Source: Calliopsis andreniformis (taxonomy: Eukaryota; Arthropoda; Insecta; Hymenoptera; Andrenidae). Taken from it: DNA of 64,000 nt. The notes below the pieces were generated by a model. It ran no database searches. It was given only the letters and a program-made list of their open reading frames with translations, and was not told the DNA's origin. The translations under genes and the position numbers were made by a program. Shown one piece after another: positions 23,073-36,922 of this stretch (position 1 is the stretch's first letter; every line of letters begins with the position of its first letter). The stretch spans positions 9,796,001-9,860,000 of the forward strand of contig NW_027480423.1 of assembly GCF_051401765.1 (NCBI RefSeq). The letters run 5' to 3'.

Positions 23073-26000
23073 TGCAATTATTCCTCTTATACGATGGTAA
23101 AACTGTTGTATTTTTATTGTACTTTATGCTTCTGGCGTTGAATGCTAAGTCCATAGCTATTCGATCTGGTGGAGCAACGCCCTAGAGTGAAGCCTAGGTT
23201 GCCCGGAACGTAGAAATGACCATAATTTTCACACTGGTTACTATTATTCGTTTTATACAATGGAAAAACTGTTCTATTTATTTTGTATTTTATGCTTCGG
23301 ACATTGACTTCTAAGGCCCTAACTATTCGAACTGGTTTAGCAACACCCTAGTGTGTAGCCAAGCTGGCTCGCAACGCAGGACATACCACTACCTTCACAC
23401 TGGTTGCAATTATTCCTGTTATACGATGGATAAATTGTTGCATCTTTATTGTATTTTATGCTTGTGGCGTTGACTTCTAAGGCTCTATCTATTCGATCTG
23501 GTGGAGCAACGCCCCAGAGTGAAGCCTAGGTTGCCCGGAACGTAGAAATGACCATGACATTCACACTGGTTGCAATTATTCGTTTTATACGACGGAAAAG
23601 CTGTGGTATTTATATCGTATTTTATGCTTCGGGCATTGACTTCTAAGGCCCTAACTATTCGATCTGGTTTAGCAACACCCTAGTGTGTAGCCAAGCTGGC
23701 TCGGAACGTAGGACATACCATTACCTTCACACTGGTTGCAATTATTCCTCTTATACGATGGAAAAACTGTTGCATCTTTATTGTATTTTATGCTTCTGGC
23801 GTTGACTTCTAAGTCCCTAACTATTCGATCTGGTGGAGCAACGCACTAGAGTGAAGCCTAGGTTGCTCGGAATGTAGAAATGTCCATAATTTTCTCACTG
23901 GTTGCAATAATTCGTTTTATACGATGGAAAAACTGTTGTATTTATTATGTATTTTATGCTTCTGACGCTGTATTTTAAGGCCGTAGCTATTCGATGTGGT
24001 GGAGCAACGCCCTAGAGTGAAGCCTAGGTTGCCCGGAACCTAGAAATGACCATTACTTTCACACTGGTTGCAATTATTCGTTTTATACGAGGGAAAAGCT
24101 GTTGTATTTATATTGTATTTTATGCTTCGGGCGTTGACGTCTAAGGCCCTAACTATTCAATCGGTTGCAGCAACGCCCTAGGGTGGATCCTAGGTTGCCC
24201 GGAAAGTAGAAATGACCATAACCTTCATGCTGGTTGCAATTATTCGTTTTATACGATGGAAAAGCTGTTGTATTGATATTGTATTTTATGCTACTGGCGT
24301 TGATTTCTAAGGCACTAACTAATCGATCTGGTGGAGCAACGCCCTAGAGTGATGCCGAGGTTGCCCGGAACGTAGAAATGACCATCACTTTCAAACTGGT
24401 TGCAATTATTCCGGTTATATGATGGAAAGACTGTTGTATTTTTATTGCATTTTATGCTTCGGGCATTGGTTTCTAAGGCCCTAACTATTCAATCTGTTGG
24501 AGCAACGCCCTAGGGTGTAGCCTAGGTTGCCCGGAACGTAGAAATGACCACAACTTTTATACTGGTTGCAATTACTCGTTTTATATGATGGAAAAACTGT
24601 TGTATTTATATTGTATTTTATGCTTCTGGCGTTCACTTCTTAGGCCCTAACTATTCGATCTGGTGGAACAACGCCCTAGGGTGAAGCGTAGGTTGCCCGG
24701 AACGTAGAAATGACCATAACTTTTACACTGGTAGCAATTATTCGTTTTATACAATGGAAAAACTGTTCTATTTATTTTGTATTTTATGCTTCGGGCGTTG
24801 ACTTCTAAGGCCCTAACTGTTGGATCTGGTGGAGCAACGCCCTAGAGTGAAGCCTAGGTTGCCCGGAACGTAGAAATGACCATAACATTCACACTGATTG
24901 CTATTATTCGTTCTATACGATGGAAAAACTGTTATATTTATTTTGTATGTTATGCTTCTGGCGGTGACTTCTTAGGCCCTAGCAATTCGATCTGGTGGAA
25001 CAACGCCCTAGAGTGAAGCCTAGGTTGCCTGGAACGTACAAATGACAATCACCTTCACACGGGTTGCAATTGTTCCTGTTATAGTGTGGAAAGACTGTTG
25101 TATTTTTATTGCATTTTATGCTTCGGGCGTTGACTTCTAAGGCCCTAACTATTCGATCTGGTGGAGCAACGCCATAGAGTGAAGCCTAGGTTGCCCGGAA
25201 CGTAGAAATGACCAGAACTTTCTCACTGGTTGCTATTATTAGTTTTATACGATGGAAAAACTGTTATATTTATATTGTATTTTATGCTTCTGGCGTTTAC
25301 TTCTTAGGCCCTATCTATTCGATCTGGTGCAGCAACACCCTACAGTGAAGCCTAGGTTGCCCGGAACGTAGATATGACCATAACCTTCACACAGGTTGCA
25401 ATTATTCGTTTTCTACGATGGAAAAGCTGTTGAATTTAAATTGTATTTCATCCTTCCGGTGTTGACTTCTTAGACCCTAACTCTTCGATCTGGTGGAGCA
25501 GCGCTTCAGAGATAAGTCTAGGATGCCCGAAACGTCGAAATGATCGTTACTTTCGCACTGGTTGCAATTAGTCATGCTATACAATGGAAAAATTGTTGTA
25601 TTTATACTGTATTTTATGCTTCTGTCGTTGACTTCTAAGGCCGCAGCTATTCGATTTGGTGGAGCAACGCCCTAGAGTGAAGCCTAGGTTTCCCGGAACG
25701 TAGAAATGCCCATTACTTTCACACTGGTTGCAATTATTAGTTTTATACGATGGAAAAACTGTTCCATTTATTTTGTATTTTATGCTTCGGGCGTTGACTT
25801 CTAAGGCCCTATCTATTCAATCTGTTGGAGCAACACCCTAGCGTGAAGCCTAGGTTGCCCGGAAAGTAGAAATAACCACAACTTTCACACTGGTAGCAAT
25901 TATTCTTTTTATAGAATGGAAAAACTGTTCTATTTATTTTGTAGTTTATGCTTCGGGCGTTGACTTCTAAGGCCCTAACTATTCGATCTGGTGGTGCAAC

Positions 26001-27873
26001 GCCCTAGAGTGAGGCCTAGGTTGCCCGGAACGTAGAAATGACCATAATTTTCACACTGGTTACTATTATTCGTTTTATACAATGGAAAAACTGTTCTATT
26101 TATTTTGTATTTTATGCTTCGGGCATTGACTTCTAAGGCCCTAACTATTCGATCTGGTTTAGCAACACGCTAGGGTGTAGCCAAGATGGCTCGGAACGTA
26201 GGACATACCATTACCTTCACACTGGTTGCAATTATTCCTGTTATACGATGGATAAATTGTTGCATCTTTATTGTATTTTATGCTTGTGGCGTTGACTTCT
26301 AAGGCTCTATCTATTCGATCTGGTGGAGCAACGCCACAGAGTGAAGCCTAGGTTGCCCGGAACGTAGAAATGACCATAACTTTCACACTGGTTGCAATTA
26401 TTCGTTTTATACGACGGAAAAGCTGTGGTATTTATATCGTATTTTATGCTTCGGGCATTGACTTCTAAGGCCCTAACTATTCGATCTGGTTTAGCAACAC
26501 CCTAGGGTGTAGCCAAGCTGGCTCGGAACATAGGACATACCATTACCTTCACACTGGTTGCAATTATTCCTGTTATACGATGGAAAAACTGTTGCATCTT
26601 TATTGTATTGTATGCTTCTGGCGTTGACTGCTAAGACCCAAACTATTCGATCTGGTGGAGCAACGCACTAGAGTGAAGCCTAGGATGCTCGGAATGTAGA
26701 AATGTCCATAACTTTCACACTGGTTGCAATTATACGTTTTATACGATGGAAAAGCTGTTGTATTTTTATTGCATTTTATGCTTCGGGCGTTGACTTCTAA
26801 GGCCCTAACTATTCAACCTGTTGGGCCAACGCCCTAGCGAGAAGCCTAGGTTGCCCGGAAAGTAGAAATGACCATAACTATCGTACTGGTCGCAATTATT
26901 CGTTTTATAGGATGGAAAAGATGTTGTATTTATATTGTATTTTATGCTTCTGGCGTTAACTTCTTAGGCCCTAACTATTCGATCTGTTGGAACAACGCCC
27001 TAGGGTGAAGCCTAGGTTGCCGGAACGTAGAAATGTCCATAACTTTCACACTGGTAGCAATTATTCGTTATATACAATGGAAAAACTGTTCTACTTATTT
27101 TGTATTTTATGCTTCGGGCGTTGACTTCTAAGGCCCTAACTCTTCGATCTGGTGGAGCAACGCCTCAGAGTTAAGTCTGGGATGCCCGAAACGTCGAAGT
27201 GATCATTACTATCGCACTGGTTGCAATTAGTCATGCTATACGATGGAAAAACTGTTGCATTTTTATTGTATTTACTGCTTCTGGCTTCGACTTCTAAGGT
27301 CGTAGCTGCTCGATCTGTTGGAGCAACTCCCTAGAGTGAAGCCTAGGTTGCCCGGAACGTAGAAACGATCATCACTTTCAAACTGGTTGCAATCAATCCA
27401 TTTATACGATGGAAAAACTGTTGTATTTATATTGCATTTTATGCTTCGGGCGTAGACTTCTATGGCCCTACCTATTCGATCTGGTGGAGCAACACCCTAC
27501 AGTGAAGCCTATGTTGCCCGGAACGTAGATATGACCATAACCTTCACACAGGTTGCAATTATTCGTTTTCTACGATGGAAAAGCTGTTGTATTTAAATTG
27601 TATTTTATGCTTCCGGTGTTGACTTCTTAGAGCCTAACTCTTCGATCTGGTGGAGCAACGCCTCAGAGTTAAGTTTAGGATGCCCGAAACGTCGAAATGA
27701 TCGTTACTTTCGCACTGGTTGCAATTAGTCATGCTATGCAATGGAAAAATTGTTGTATTTATACTGTATTTTATGCTTCTGGCGTTGACTTCTAAGGCCG
27801 CAGCTATTCGATTTGGTGGAGCAACTCCCTAGAGTGAAGCCAAGGTTTCCCGGAACGTAGAAATGCCCATTAC
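23073..27873. repeat. Long HOR (about 32 monomers offset), copy 2
   Basis: Partner of 17760-22230. It differs by point substitutions (acgcagg against acgtagg near 23376; gacgctg against gacgttg near 23962) and by one exact two-monomer insertion at about 27120-27451. Confidence 0.85.
27120..27451. repeat. Two-monomer insertion in HOR copy 2
   Basis: The offset to HOR copy 1 jumps from 5311 to 5643, exactly 332 bp or two monomers. The inserted monomers are of the gatgcccgaaacgtcgaag and gaaacgatcatcactttc types. The junctions fall inside monomers at matching phase (near gcttcgggcg), so the insertion keeps the 166-bp register. Confidence 0.78.
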
Positions 27874-28200
27874 CTTCACACTGGTTGCAATTATTCCTGT
27901 TATACGATGGAAAAACTGTTGCATCTTTATTGTATTGTATGCTTCTGGCGTTGACTGCTAAGTCCCAAACTATTCGATCTGGTGGAGCAACGCACTAGAG
28001 TGAAGCCTAGGTTGCTCGGAATGTAGAAATGTCCATAACTTTCACACTGGTTGCAATTATACGTTTTATACGATGGAAAAGCTGTTGTATTTTTATTGCA
28101 TTTTATGCTTCGGGCGTTGACTTCTAAGGCCCTAACTATTCAACCTGTTGGGCCAACGCCCTAGCGAGAAGCCTAGGTTGCCCGGAAAGTAGAAATGACC
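27874..28200. repeat. Satellite link, monomers shared with 13.8-14.1 kb and 21.2-21.55 kb
   Basis: Two monomers (gcatctttattgtattg, then gcattttatgcttcgggcg followed by gttgggccaacgccctagcg), also present in the same order at about 13800-14080, 21250-21550 and 26570-26860. Confidence 0.65.
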
Positions 28201-29408
28201 ATAACATTCACACCGGTTGCAATTATTCGTTTTATACGATGGAAAAGCTGTTGTATTATATATTGCATTTTATGCTTCTGGCGTTGACTTCTTAGGACCT
28301 AACTACTCGATCTGGTGGAGTAATGCCTCGCAGTAAAGTCTAGGATGCCCGAAACGCCGAAATGATCATTACCTTCACACTGGTAGCAATTATTCATGCT
28401 ATACGATGGAAAAAATGTTGCATTCTTCTTGTATTTCCTGGTTCTGGCTTCGACTTCTAAGGTCCTAGCTATTCGATCTGGTGGAGCAACGTCCAAGAGT
28501 GAAGCCTAGGTTGCCCGGAACGTAGAAATGTCCAGAACTTTCACACTGGTTGCTATTATTCGTTTTATACGATTGAAAAGCTGTTGCATCTTTGTTGTAT
28601 TTTATGCTTCGAGCGTTGACTTCTAAGGCCCTAACTATTCCATCTGGTGGAACAACGCCCTAGGGTGAAGCCTAGGTTGCCCGGAACGTAGAAATGACCA
28701 TAACTTTCACATCGGTAGCAATTATTCGTTTTATACGATGGAAAAACTGTTGTATTGATATTGTAATTTATGCTTCTGGCGTTGCCTTCTGAGGCACTAA
28801 CTATTAGATCTGGTGGAGCAACGCCCTAGAGTGATGCCGAGGTTGCCCGGAACGTAGAAATGACCATCACTTTCAAACTGGTTGCAATTATTCCGTTTAT
28901 ATGATGGAAAGACTGTTGTATTTTTATTGCATTTTATGCTTCGGGCATTGACTTCTAAGGCACTAACTATGAAATCTGTTGTAGCAACGCCCTAGGGTGT
29001 AGCCTAGATTGCCCGGAAAGTAGAAATGAACACAACTTTCATACAGGTTGCTATTATTCGTCTTATACGATGGAAAAACTGTTATATTTATATTGTATTT
29101 TATGCTTCTGGCGGTGCCTTCTTAGGCCCTAAGTGTTCGATCTGGTGGAGCAACGCCCTAGAGTGAAGCCTAGGTTGCCCGGAACGTAGAAATGATCATC
29201 ACTTTCAAATTGGTTGCTATTAATCCTTTTATACGATGGAAAAACTGTTGTATTTATATTGCATTTTATGCTTCTGGCGCTGACTTCTAAGGCCGTAGCT
29301 ATTCGGTGTGGTGGAGCAACGCCCTAGAGTGAAGCCTAGGTTGCCCGGAACGTAGAAATGACCATAACTTTCACGCCGGTAGCAATTATTCGCTTTATAC
29401 GATGGAAA
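28201..29408. repeat. 16-monomer duplication, copy 1
   Basis: Matches 30858-32064 at offset 2657, then 2656 (16 x 166) after one extra base in this copy at about 28256 (tattatatattgc against tattaatattgc). Its start also matches 14423 onward (offset 13778, 83 x 166). The extra base removes the 90-codon plus-strand open frame that the related copies at 9603, 14417 and 30852 happen to have, one more sign that the frame is not selected. Confidence 0.82.
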
Positions 29409-30351
29409 AAATGTTGCATTCTTCTTGTATTTCCTGTTTCTGGCTTCGACTTCTAAGGTCCTAGCTATTCGATCTGGTGGAGCAACGTCCAAGAGTGAAG
29501 CCTAGGTTGCCCGGAACGTAGAAATGTCCAGAACTTTCACACTGGTTGCTATTATTCGTTTTATACGATGGAAAAGCTGTTGCATCTTTGTTGTATTTTA
29601 TGCTTCGAGCGTTGACTTCTAAGGCCCTAACTATTCCATCTGGTGGAACAACGCCCTAGGGTGAAGCCTAGGTTGCCCGGAACGTAGAAATGACCATAAC
29701 TTTAACATCGGTAGCAATTATTCGTTTTATACGGTGGAAAAACTGTTGTATTGATATTGTAATTTATGCTTCTGGCGTTGCCTTCTGAGGCACTAACTAT
29801 TAGATCTGGTGGAGCAACGCCCTAGAGTGATGCCGAGGTTGGCCGGAACGTAGAAATGGCCATCACTTTCAAACTGGTTGCAATTAATCCGTTTATATGA
29901 TGGAAAGACTGTTGTATTTTTATTGCATTTTATGCTTCGGGCATTGACTTCTAAGGCACTAACTATGAAATCTGTTGTAGCAACGCCCTAGGGTGTAGCC
30001 TAGATTGCCCGGAAAGTAGAAATGACCACAACTTTCATACAGGTTGCTATTATTCGTCTTATACGATGGAAAAACTGTTATATTTATATTGTATTTTATG
30101 CTTCTGGCGGTGCCTTCGTAGGCCCTAAGTGTTCGACCTGGTGGAGCAACGCCCTAGAGTGAAGCCTAGGTTGCCCGGAACGTAGAAATGATCATCACTT
30201 TCAAATTGGTTGCAATTAATCCTTTTATACGATGGAAAAACTGTTGTATTTATATTGCATTTTATGCTTCTGGCGCTGACTTCTAAGGCCGTAGCTATTC
30301 GATGTGGTGGAGCAACGCCCTAGAGTGAAGCCTAGGTTGCCCGGAACGTAG
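28400..30351. repeat. Tandem 6-monomer duplication
   Basis: Positions 28400-29355 are repeated at 29396-30351 with offset 996 (6 x 166), the second copy directly following the first. Both contain the gttgcattcttcttg, catctttgttgta, catcggtagc, gatgccgagg, tatgaaatctg and ggcggtgcc monomers in order. Copy-specific changes include tatacggtgg near 29728 and gttggccgg near 29838 in the second copy. Confidence 0.83.
29720..29736 (+). other. Best CENP-B-box-like match
   Basis: attcgttttatacggtg matches 8 of the 9 fixed box positions (TTCG, A, CGG); only the third G of CGGG is replaced, by T. Other acggtgg monomers (near 13796, 30396, 33715) have lost the TTCG half, so this is the best single match I noticed. 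Confidence 0.45.
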
Positions 30352-30857
30352 AAATGCCCATTACTTTCACACTGGTTGCAATTATCAGTTTTATACGGTG
30401 GAAAAACTGTTCTATTTATTTCGTATTTTATGCTTCGGGCGTTGACTTCCAAGGCCCTAACTATTCAATCTGTTGGAGCAACGCCCTAGGGTGAAGCCTA
30501 GGTTGCCCGGAAAGTAGAAATGACCATAACTTTCGTACTGGTCGCAATTATTCGTTTTATAGGATGGAAAAGCTGTTGTATTTATTTTGTATTTTATGCT
30601 TCGGGCATTGACTTCTAAGGCCCTAACTATTCGATCTGGTTTAGCAACACCCTAGGGTGTAGCCAAGCTGGCTCGGAACGTAGGACATACCATTACCTTC
30701 ACACTGGTTGCAATTATTCGCTTTATACGATGGAAAAACTGTTGTATTTATATTGTATTTTATGCTTGTGGCGCTAACTTCTAGGGCACTAACTATTCGA
30801 TCTGGTGGAGCAGCGCCCTAGGGTGAAGCCTAGGTTGCCCGGAACGTAGAAATGACC
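30352..30857. repeat. Satellite link with the 9.25/14.07 kb series
   Basis: About three monomers (gttttatacggtgg; tttcgtactggtcgc; gtagccaagctggctcgg; gtggcgctaacttctaggg) matching 9270-9600 and 14084-14416 in order. Confidence 0.68.
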
Positions 30858-32064
30858 ATAACATTCACACCGGTTGCAATTATTCGTTTTATACGATGGA
30901 AAAGCTGTTGTATTAATATTGCATTTTATGCTTCTGGCGTTGACTTCTTAGGACCTAACTACTCGATCTGGTGGAGTAATGCCTCGCAGTTAAGTCTAGG
31001 ATGCCCGAAACGCCGAAATGATCATTACTTTCACACTGGTAGCAATTATTCATGCTATACGATGGAAAAAATGTTGCATTCTTCTTGTATTTCCTGGTTC
31101 TGGCTTCGACTTCTAAGGTCCTAGCTATTCGATCTGGTGGAGCAACGTCCAAGAGTGAAGCCTAGGTTGCCCGGAACGTAGAAATGTCCAGAACTTTCAC
31201 ACTGGTTGCTATTATTCGTTTTATACGATTGAAAAGCTGTTGCATCTTTGTTGTATTTTATGCTTCGAGCGTTGACTTCTAAGGCCCTAACTATTCCATC
31301 CGGTGGAACAACTCCCTAGGGTGAAGCCTAGGTTGCCCGGAACGTAGAAATGACCATAACTTTCACATCGGTAGCAATTATTCGTTTTATACGATGGAAA
31401 AACTGTTGTATTGATATTGTAATTTATGCTTCTGGCGTTGCCTTCTGAGGCACTAACTATTAGATCTGGTGGAGCAACGCCCTAGAGTGATGCCGAGGTT
31501 GCCCGGAACGTAGAAATGACCATCACTTTCAAACTGGTTGCAATTATTCCGTTTATATGATGCAAAGACTGTTGTATTTTTATTGCATTTTATGCTTCGG
31601 GCATTGACTTCTAAGGCACTAACTATGAAATCTGTTGCAGCAACGCCCTAGGGTGTAGCCTAGATTGCCCGGAAAGTAGAAATGACCACAACTTTCATAC
31701 AGGTTGCTATTATTCGTCTTATACGATGGAAAAACTGTTATATTTATATTGTATTTTATGCTTCTGGCGGTGCCTTCTTAGGCCCTAAGTGTTCGATCTG
31801 GTGGAGCAACGCCCTAGAGTGAAGCCTAGGTTGCCCGGAACGTAGAAATGATCATCACTTTCAAATTGGTTGCAATTAATCCTTTTATACGATGGAAAAA
31901 CTGTTGTATTTATATTGCATTTTATGCTTCTGGCGCTGACTTCTAAGGCCGTAGCTATTCGATGTGGTGGAGCAACGCTCTAGAGTGAAGCCTAGGTTGC
32001 CCGGAACGCAGAAATGACCATAACTTTCACGCCGGTAGCAATTATTCGCTTTATACGATGGAAA
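30858..32064. repeat. 16-monomer duplication, copy 2
   Basis: Partner of 28201-29408. The match ends within the monomer at about 32064, where this copy reads gaaaaactgttct and the partner gaaaaaatgttgc. Confidence 0.82.
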
Positions 32065-35000
32065 AACTGTTCTATTTATTTTGTATTTTATGCTTCGGGC
32101 GTTGACTTCTAAGGCCCTAACTATTCAATCTGTTGGAGCAACGCCCTAGGGTGAAGCCTAGGTTTCCCAGAACGTAGAAATGTCCAGAACTTTCACACTG
32201 ATTGCTATTATTCGTTTTATACGATGGAAAAACTGTTGCACCTTTGTTGTATTTTATGCTTCGAGCGTTGACTTCTAAGGCCCTAACTATACCATCTGGA
32301 GGAGCAACGCCCTAGGGTGAAGCCTAGGTTGCCCGGAACGTAGAAATGACCATAACTTTCACATCGGTAGCAATTATTCGTTTTATACGATGGAAAAACT
32401 GTTGTATTGATATTGTATTTTATGCTTCTGGCGTTGCCTTCTGAGGCACTAACTATTAGATCTGGTGGAGCAACGCCCTAGAGTGTTGCCGAGGTTGCCC
32501 GGAACGTAGAAATGACTATCACTTTCAAACTGGTTGCAATTATTCCGGTTATATGATGGAAAGACTGTTGTATTTTTATTGCATTTTATGCTTCGGGCAT
32601 TGACTTCTAAGGCACCAACTATGAAATCTGTTGTAGCAACGCCCTAGGGTGTAGCCTAGGTTGCCCGGAAAGTAGAAATGACCACAACTTTCATACAGGT
32701 TGCTATTATTCGTCTTATACGATGGAAAAACTGTTACATTTATATTGTATTTTATGCTTCTGGCGGTGCCTTCTTAGGCCCTAAGTGTTCGATCTGGTGG
32801 TGCAACGCCCTAGAGTGAGGCCTTGGTTGCCCGGAACGTAGAAATGACCATAATTTTCACACTGGTTACTATTATTCGTTTTATACAATGGAAAAACTGT
32901 TCTATTTATTTTGTATTTTATGCTTCGGGCATTGACTTCTAAGGCCCTAACTATTCGATCTGGTTTAGCAACACCCTAGGGTGTAGCCAATCTGGCTCGG
33001 AACGTAGGACACACCATTACCTTCACACTGGTTGCAATTATTCCTGTTATACGATGGATAAGCTGTTGCATCTTTATTGTATTTTATGCTTGTGGCGTTG
33101 ACTTCTAAGGCTCTATCTATTCGATCTGGTGGAGCAACGCCCCAGAGTGAAGCCTAGGTTGCCCGGAACGTAGAAATGACGATAACTTTCACACTGGTTG
33201 CAATTATTCGTTTTACACGACGGAAAAGCTGTGGTATCTATATCGTATTTTATGCTTCTGGCGTTGACTTCTTAGGCCCTAACTATTCGATCTGGTGGAA
33301 CAACGCCCTAGGGTGAAGCCTAGGTTGCCGGAACGTAGAAATGTCCATAACTTTCACACTGGTAGCAATTATTCGTTATATACAATGGAAAAACTGTTGT
33401 ATTAATATTGCATTTTATGCTTCTGGCGTTGACTTCTTAGGTCCTAACTACTCGATCTGGTGGAGTAATGCCATAGAGTTAAGTCTAGGATGCCCGAAAC
33501 GTCGAAATTATCTTTACTTTCGCACTGGTTGCAATTAGTCATGCTATACAATGGAAAAACTGTTGTATTTATACTGTATTTTATGCTTCTGGCGTTGACT
33601 TCTAAGGCCGTAGCTATTCGATGTGGTGGAGCAACGCCCTAGAGTGAAGCCTAGGTTGCCCGGAACGTAGAAATGCCCATTACATTCACACTGGTTGCAA
33701 TTATTAGTTTTATACGGTGGAAAAACTGTTCTATTTATTTTGTATTTTATGCTTCGGGCGTTGACTTCTAAGGCCCTAACAATTCAATCTGTTGGAGCAG
33801 CGCCCTAGGGTGAAGCCTAGGTTGCCCGGAACGTAGAAATGACCATCACTTTCAAACTGGTTGCAATTATTGCTGTTATATGATGGAAAAGCTGTTGTAT
33901 TTTTATTGCATTTTATGCTTCGATCATTGACTTATAAGGCCCTAACTATTCAATCTGTTGTAGCAACGCCCTAGGGTGAAGCCTGGGTTTCCCGGAAAGT
34001 AGAAATGACCATAACTTTCACGCCGGCAGCAATTATTCGTTTTATACGATGGAAAAACTGTTCTATTTATTTTGTATTTTATGCTTCGGGCGTTGACTTC
34101 TAGGGCCCTAACTATTCAATCTGTTCGAACAACGCCCTTGGGTGAAGCCTAGGTTGCCCGGAAAGTAGAAATAACCGCAACTTTCATACTTGTTGCAATT
34201 ATTCGTTTTATACGATGGAGAATCTGTTCTATTTATTTTGTATTTTATGCTTAGGGCGTTGACTTCTAAGGCCCTAACTATACGGTCTGGTTGAGCAACG
34301 CCCTAGAGTGAAGCCTAGGTTGCCCGGAACGTAGAAATGACCAGAAGTTTCACACTGGTTGCTATTATTCGTTTTATACGATGGAAAATCTGTTATATTT
34401 ATATTGTATTTTATGCGTCTGGCGTTGACTTCTATGGCCCTACCTATTCGATTTGGTGGAGCAACACACTACAGTGAAGCCTAGGTTGTCAGAAACGTAT
34501 AAATGAATATAACTATCACACTGGTTGCAATTATTAGTTTTATACGGTGGAAAAACTGTTCTATTTATTTTGTATTTTATGCTTCGGGCGTTGACTTCTA
34601 AGGCCCTAACTATTCAATCTGTTGGAGCAACGCCCTAGGGTGAAGCCTAGGTTGCCCGGAACGTAGAAATGACCATCACTTTCAAACTGGTTGCAATTAT
34701 TGCTGTTTTATGATGGAAAGCCTGTTGTATTTTTATTGCATTTTATGCTTCGGGCATTGACTTCTAAGGCCCTAACTATTCGATCTGGTTTAGCAACACC
34801 CTAGGGTGTAGCCAAGCTGGCTCGGAACGTAGGACACACCATTACCTTCACACTGGTTGCAATTATTCCTGTTAGACGATGGATAAGCTGTTGCATCTTT
34901 ATTGTATTTTATGCTTGTGGCGTTGACTTCCAAGGCTCTATCTATTCGATCTGGTGGAGCAACGCCCCAGAGTGAAGCCTAGGTTGCCCGGAACGTAGAA

Positions 35001-35263
35001 ATGACCATAACTTTCACACTGGTTGCAATTATTCGTTTTATACGACGGAAAAGCTGTGGTATTTATATCGTATTTTATGCTTCTGGCGTTGACATCTTAG
35101 GCCCTAACTATTCGATCTGGTGGAACAACGCCCTAGGGTGAAGCCTAGGTTGCCGGAACGTAGAAATGTCCATAACTTTCACACTGGTAGCAATTATTCG
35201 TTATATACAATGGAAAAACTGTTCTACTTATTTTGTATTTTATGCTTCGGGCGTTGACTTCCA
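32065..35263. repeat. Mosaic satellite block
   Basis: About 19 monomers with several partial relatives. Positions 32085-32725 resemble 38893-39530 (offset near 6802). Positions 33660-34130 resemble 38480-38950 (offset near 4811, 29 monomers minus 3 bp), sharing the rare ttgctgttatatgatgg and gacttataagg variants. Positions 32860-33170 resemble 35840-36150. No coding or foreign sequence is seen; the 65-codon open frame at 33341 is satellite. Confidence 0.65.
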
Positions 35264-36691
35264 TGGCCCTACCTATTTGATCTGGTGGAGCAACGCCCTA
35301 CAGTGAAGCCTAGTTTGCCCGGAACGTAGAAATGACCATAACTTTCACACCGGTAGCAATTATTCGTTTTATACGATGGAAAGACTGTTGTATTAATATT
35401 GCATTTTATGCTTCTGGCGTTGACTTCTTAGGTCCTGACTACTCGATCTGGTGGAGTAATGCCATAGAGTCAAGTCTAGGATGCCCGAAACGTCGAAATT
35501 ATCTTTACTTTCGCACTGGTTGCAATTAGTCATGCTATACAATGGAAAAACTGTTGTATTTATACTGTATTTTATGCTTCTGGCGTTGACTTCTAAGGCC
35601 GTAGCTATTCGATGTGGTGGAGCAGCGCCCTAGAGTGAAGCCTAGGTTGCCCGGCACGTAGAAATGACCATAACTTTCACAATGGTAGCAATTATTCGTT
35701 TTATACAATGGAAAAACTGTTCTATTTATTTTCTAGTTTATACTTCGGGCGTTGACTTCTAAGGCCCTAACTATTCGATCTGGTGGTGCAACGCCCTAGT
35801 GTGAGGCCTTGGTTGCCCGGAACGTAGAAATGACCATAATTTTCACACTGGTTACTATTATTCGTTTTTTGCAATGGAAAAACTGTTCTATTTATTTTGT
35901 ATTTTATGCTTCGGGCATTGACTTCTAAGGTCCTAACTATTCGATCTGGTTTAGCAACACCCTAGGGTGTAGCCAAGCTGGCTCGGAACGTAGGACATAC
36001 CATTACCTTCACACTGGTTGCAATTATTCCAGTTATACGATGGATAAGCTGTTGCATCTTTATTGTATTTTATGCTTGTGGCGTTGACTTCTAAGGCTCT
36101 ATCTATTCGATCTGGTGGAGCAACGCCCCAGAGTGAAGCCTAGGTTGCCCGGAACGTAGAAATGACCATAACTTTCACACTGGTTGCAATTATTCGTTTT
36201 ATACGATGGAAAAACTGTTGTATTTATATTGCATTTTATGCTTCGGGCGAAGACTTCTATGGCGCTACCTATTCGATCTGGTGGAGCAACACCCTACAGT
36301 GAAGCCTAGGTTGCCCGGAACGTAGATATGACCATAACCTTCACACAGGTTGCAATTATTCGTTTTCTACGATGCAAAAGCTGTTGTATTTAAATTGTAT
36401 TTTATGCTTCCGGTGTTGACTTCTTAGACCCTAACTCTTCGATCTGGTGGAGCAACGCCTCAGAGTTAAGTCTAGGATGCCCGAAACGTCGAAATGATCG
36501 TTACATCGCACTGGTTGCAATTAGTCATGCTATACAATGGAAAAATTGTTGTATTTATACTGTATTTTATGCTTCTGGCGTTGACTCCTAAGGCCGCAGC
36601 TATTCGATTTGGTGGAGCTACGCCCTAGAGTGAAGGCTAGGTTTCCCGGAAAGTAGAAGTGCCTATTACTTTCACACTGGTTGCAATTATT
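35264..36691. repeat. 10-monomer duplication, copy 1 (very recent)
   Basis: Matches 36923-38350 at offset 1659 (10 x 166 minus 1). Both copies share a one-base loss in ttacatcgcac (36501 and 38160) and the rare ttctagtttatacttcgg and tcgttttttgcaatgg variants. By eye I count about eight differences in about 1430 bp (for example agtgtgagg/agagtgagg, ccagttata/cctgttata, ctggctcgg/ctggatcgg), so identity is roughly 99%. Confidence 0.87.
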
Positions 36692-36922
36692 AGTTTTATA
36701 CGATGGAAAAACTGTTCTATTTATTTTGTATTTTATGCTTCGGGCGTTGACTTCTAAGGCCCTAACTATTCAATCTGTTGGAGCAACGCCCTAGCGAGAA
36801 GCCTAGGTTGCCCGGAAAGTAGAAATGACCATAACTTTCGTACTGGTCGCAATTATTCGTTTTATAGGATGGAAAAGCTGTTGTATTTATATTGTATTTT
36901 ATGCTTCTGGCGTTAACTTCTT
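36692..36922. repeat. Link between 10-monomer copies
   Basis: About 1.4 monomers (ttagttttatacgatgg, then tttcgtactggtcgc and gcgttaacttcttagg), a combination also seen near 21540-21660 and 26850-26970. The second 10-monomer copy begins inside the next monomer at cctacctatttga. Confidence 0.65.
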
